A DNA stretch of 64,000 bases from RFSX01 sp964591455 (GTDB taxonomy: Bacteria > Bacteroidota > Bacteroidia > Chitinophagales > Saprospiraceae): assembly GCA_964591455.1 (NCBI GenBank), contig CAZQDZ010000022.1:1-64000 (forward strand), given 5' to 3'. Shown one piece after another: positions 63,793 to 64,000 of the stretch. Position 1 is the first letter of the stretch. The number at the start of each line of letters is the position of its first letter. The notes under the pieces were generated by a model. The model was given only the letters and a program-made list of their open reading frames with translations. It made no database searches and was not told the origin of the DNA. Position numbers and translations under genes: made by a program.

Positions 63793-64000
63793 TCATCGAA
63801 TTTCCACTTTACTTTCTACTAGATAATGATCTGAGAAATCACTTCGATGTATATTATGGTCAAGGACATCGATACTGCCATCAGCAAAAATGTAGTCAAT
63901 ACGAAGCGCTGGAATTTTCTCTCCGAAAGTAGAACCTATACCCAGTCCTTCATCTACCCATGAGTCCTGCATATTCTCACACAAGACTTTATAGACATGG
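63793..64000 (-). CDS. Endonuclease/exonuclease/phosphatase family protein, C-terminal part (cut by window edge)
   Basis: The C-terminal 69 or so codons of a minus-strand gene that continues beyond the window; the frame is open to base 64000. The segment has the family landmarks ALRIDYIFAD (substrate-strand RIDYI) and SDFSDHYLVES with the SDHY motif containing the catalytic His. The family hydrolyses phosphodiesters or inositol-phosphate-like substrates; the exact type cannot be told from this end. The apparent short ORF from 63984 is only its tail. Confidence 0.75.
   Translation of the reverse strand, partial: HVYKVLCENMQDSWVDEGLGIGSTFGEKIPALRIDYIFADGSIDVLDHNIHRSDFSDHYLVESKVEIR

Overview
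The window is a chromosomal segment of a Bacteroidota bacterium, most likely from the Saprospiria or a nearby environmental lineage; that placement is inferred from gene content, not from a database comparison. Pointers are TonB-dependent receptors with carboxypeptidase-like N-terminal domains, three secreted proteins ending in type IX secretion (T9SS) sorting tails, Reg_prop/Y_Y_Y and TPR sensor histidine kinases, an ECF sigma factor paired with a membrane protein, DUF2911 and DUF4465 proteins, an archaeal/eukaryote-like prolyl-tRNA synthetase, low GC content and near absence of Shine-Dalgarno sequences. No rRNA, tRNA, CRISPR array, phage or transposase gene was recognised.

Layout. 0.2-5 kb: envelope genes on the minus strand (Bax-inhibitor-like membrane protein, M48 metalloprotease, FadL-type porin, Ser/Arg-rich secreted protein). 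5.4-14.1 kb, plus strand: proS, beta-carbonic anhydrase, TonB receptor, sensor kinase, AhpD-like protein. 14.4-24.8 kb: TPR sensor kinase, exported pirin, thioredoxin/MsrA-like protein, chromate transporter, a phosphate module (Na/Pi cotransporter plus OprP-type porin) and a TlpA-like lipoprotein.

25.0-33.1 kb is the most unusual part. A scar stitched from fragments of at least five genes (Na/Pi cotransporter, ruvB, thioredoxin-family gene and two versions of a secreted hydrolase) precedes two tandem lipoprotein + hydrolase gene pairs and a PQQ-propeller lipoprotein, and then an intact ruvB. The first 184 bp of the ruvB promoter/5' region are an exact direct repeat on both sides, so the 6,871 bp between equivalent points is a potentially excisable block. 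The hydrolases look like lipases whose nucleophile serine is replaced by aspartate.

33.2-43.9 kb: a 1461-residue secreted protein with 11 calcium-binding-type repeats; a small lipoprotein cluster in which one HExxH lipoprotein gene is interrupted by a 237-bp palindrome-ended MITE/REP-type element; an archaeal-type ATPase; a DUF1648 membrane protein; a Kelch T9SS protein. 44-50.8 kb: a DUF2911 gene flanked by a giant BNR-propeller gene and a duplicated piece of that gene's 3' end, then an rRNA methyltransferase.

51-64 kb: an Oar-like TonB receptor, a thioredoxin, decayed ankyrin and MBOAT genes fused in a pseudogene scar, a cobalamin riboswitch controlling a BtuB-like receptor and a T9SS-tailed DUF4465 protein, an ECF sigma/membrane-protein pair, a minus-strand metabolic cluster (SDR, phosphotransferase-fold kinase, esterase), and an exonuclease-family gene cut by the window edge. 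Coordinates were read by eye; identities quoted are manual alignments.
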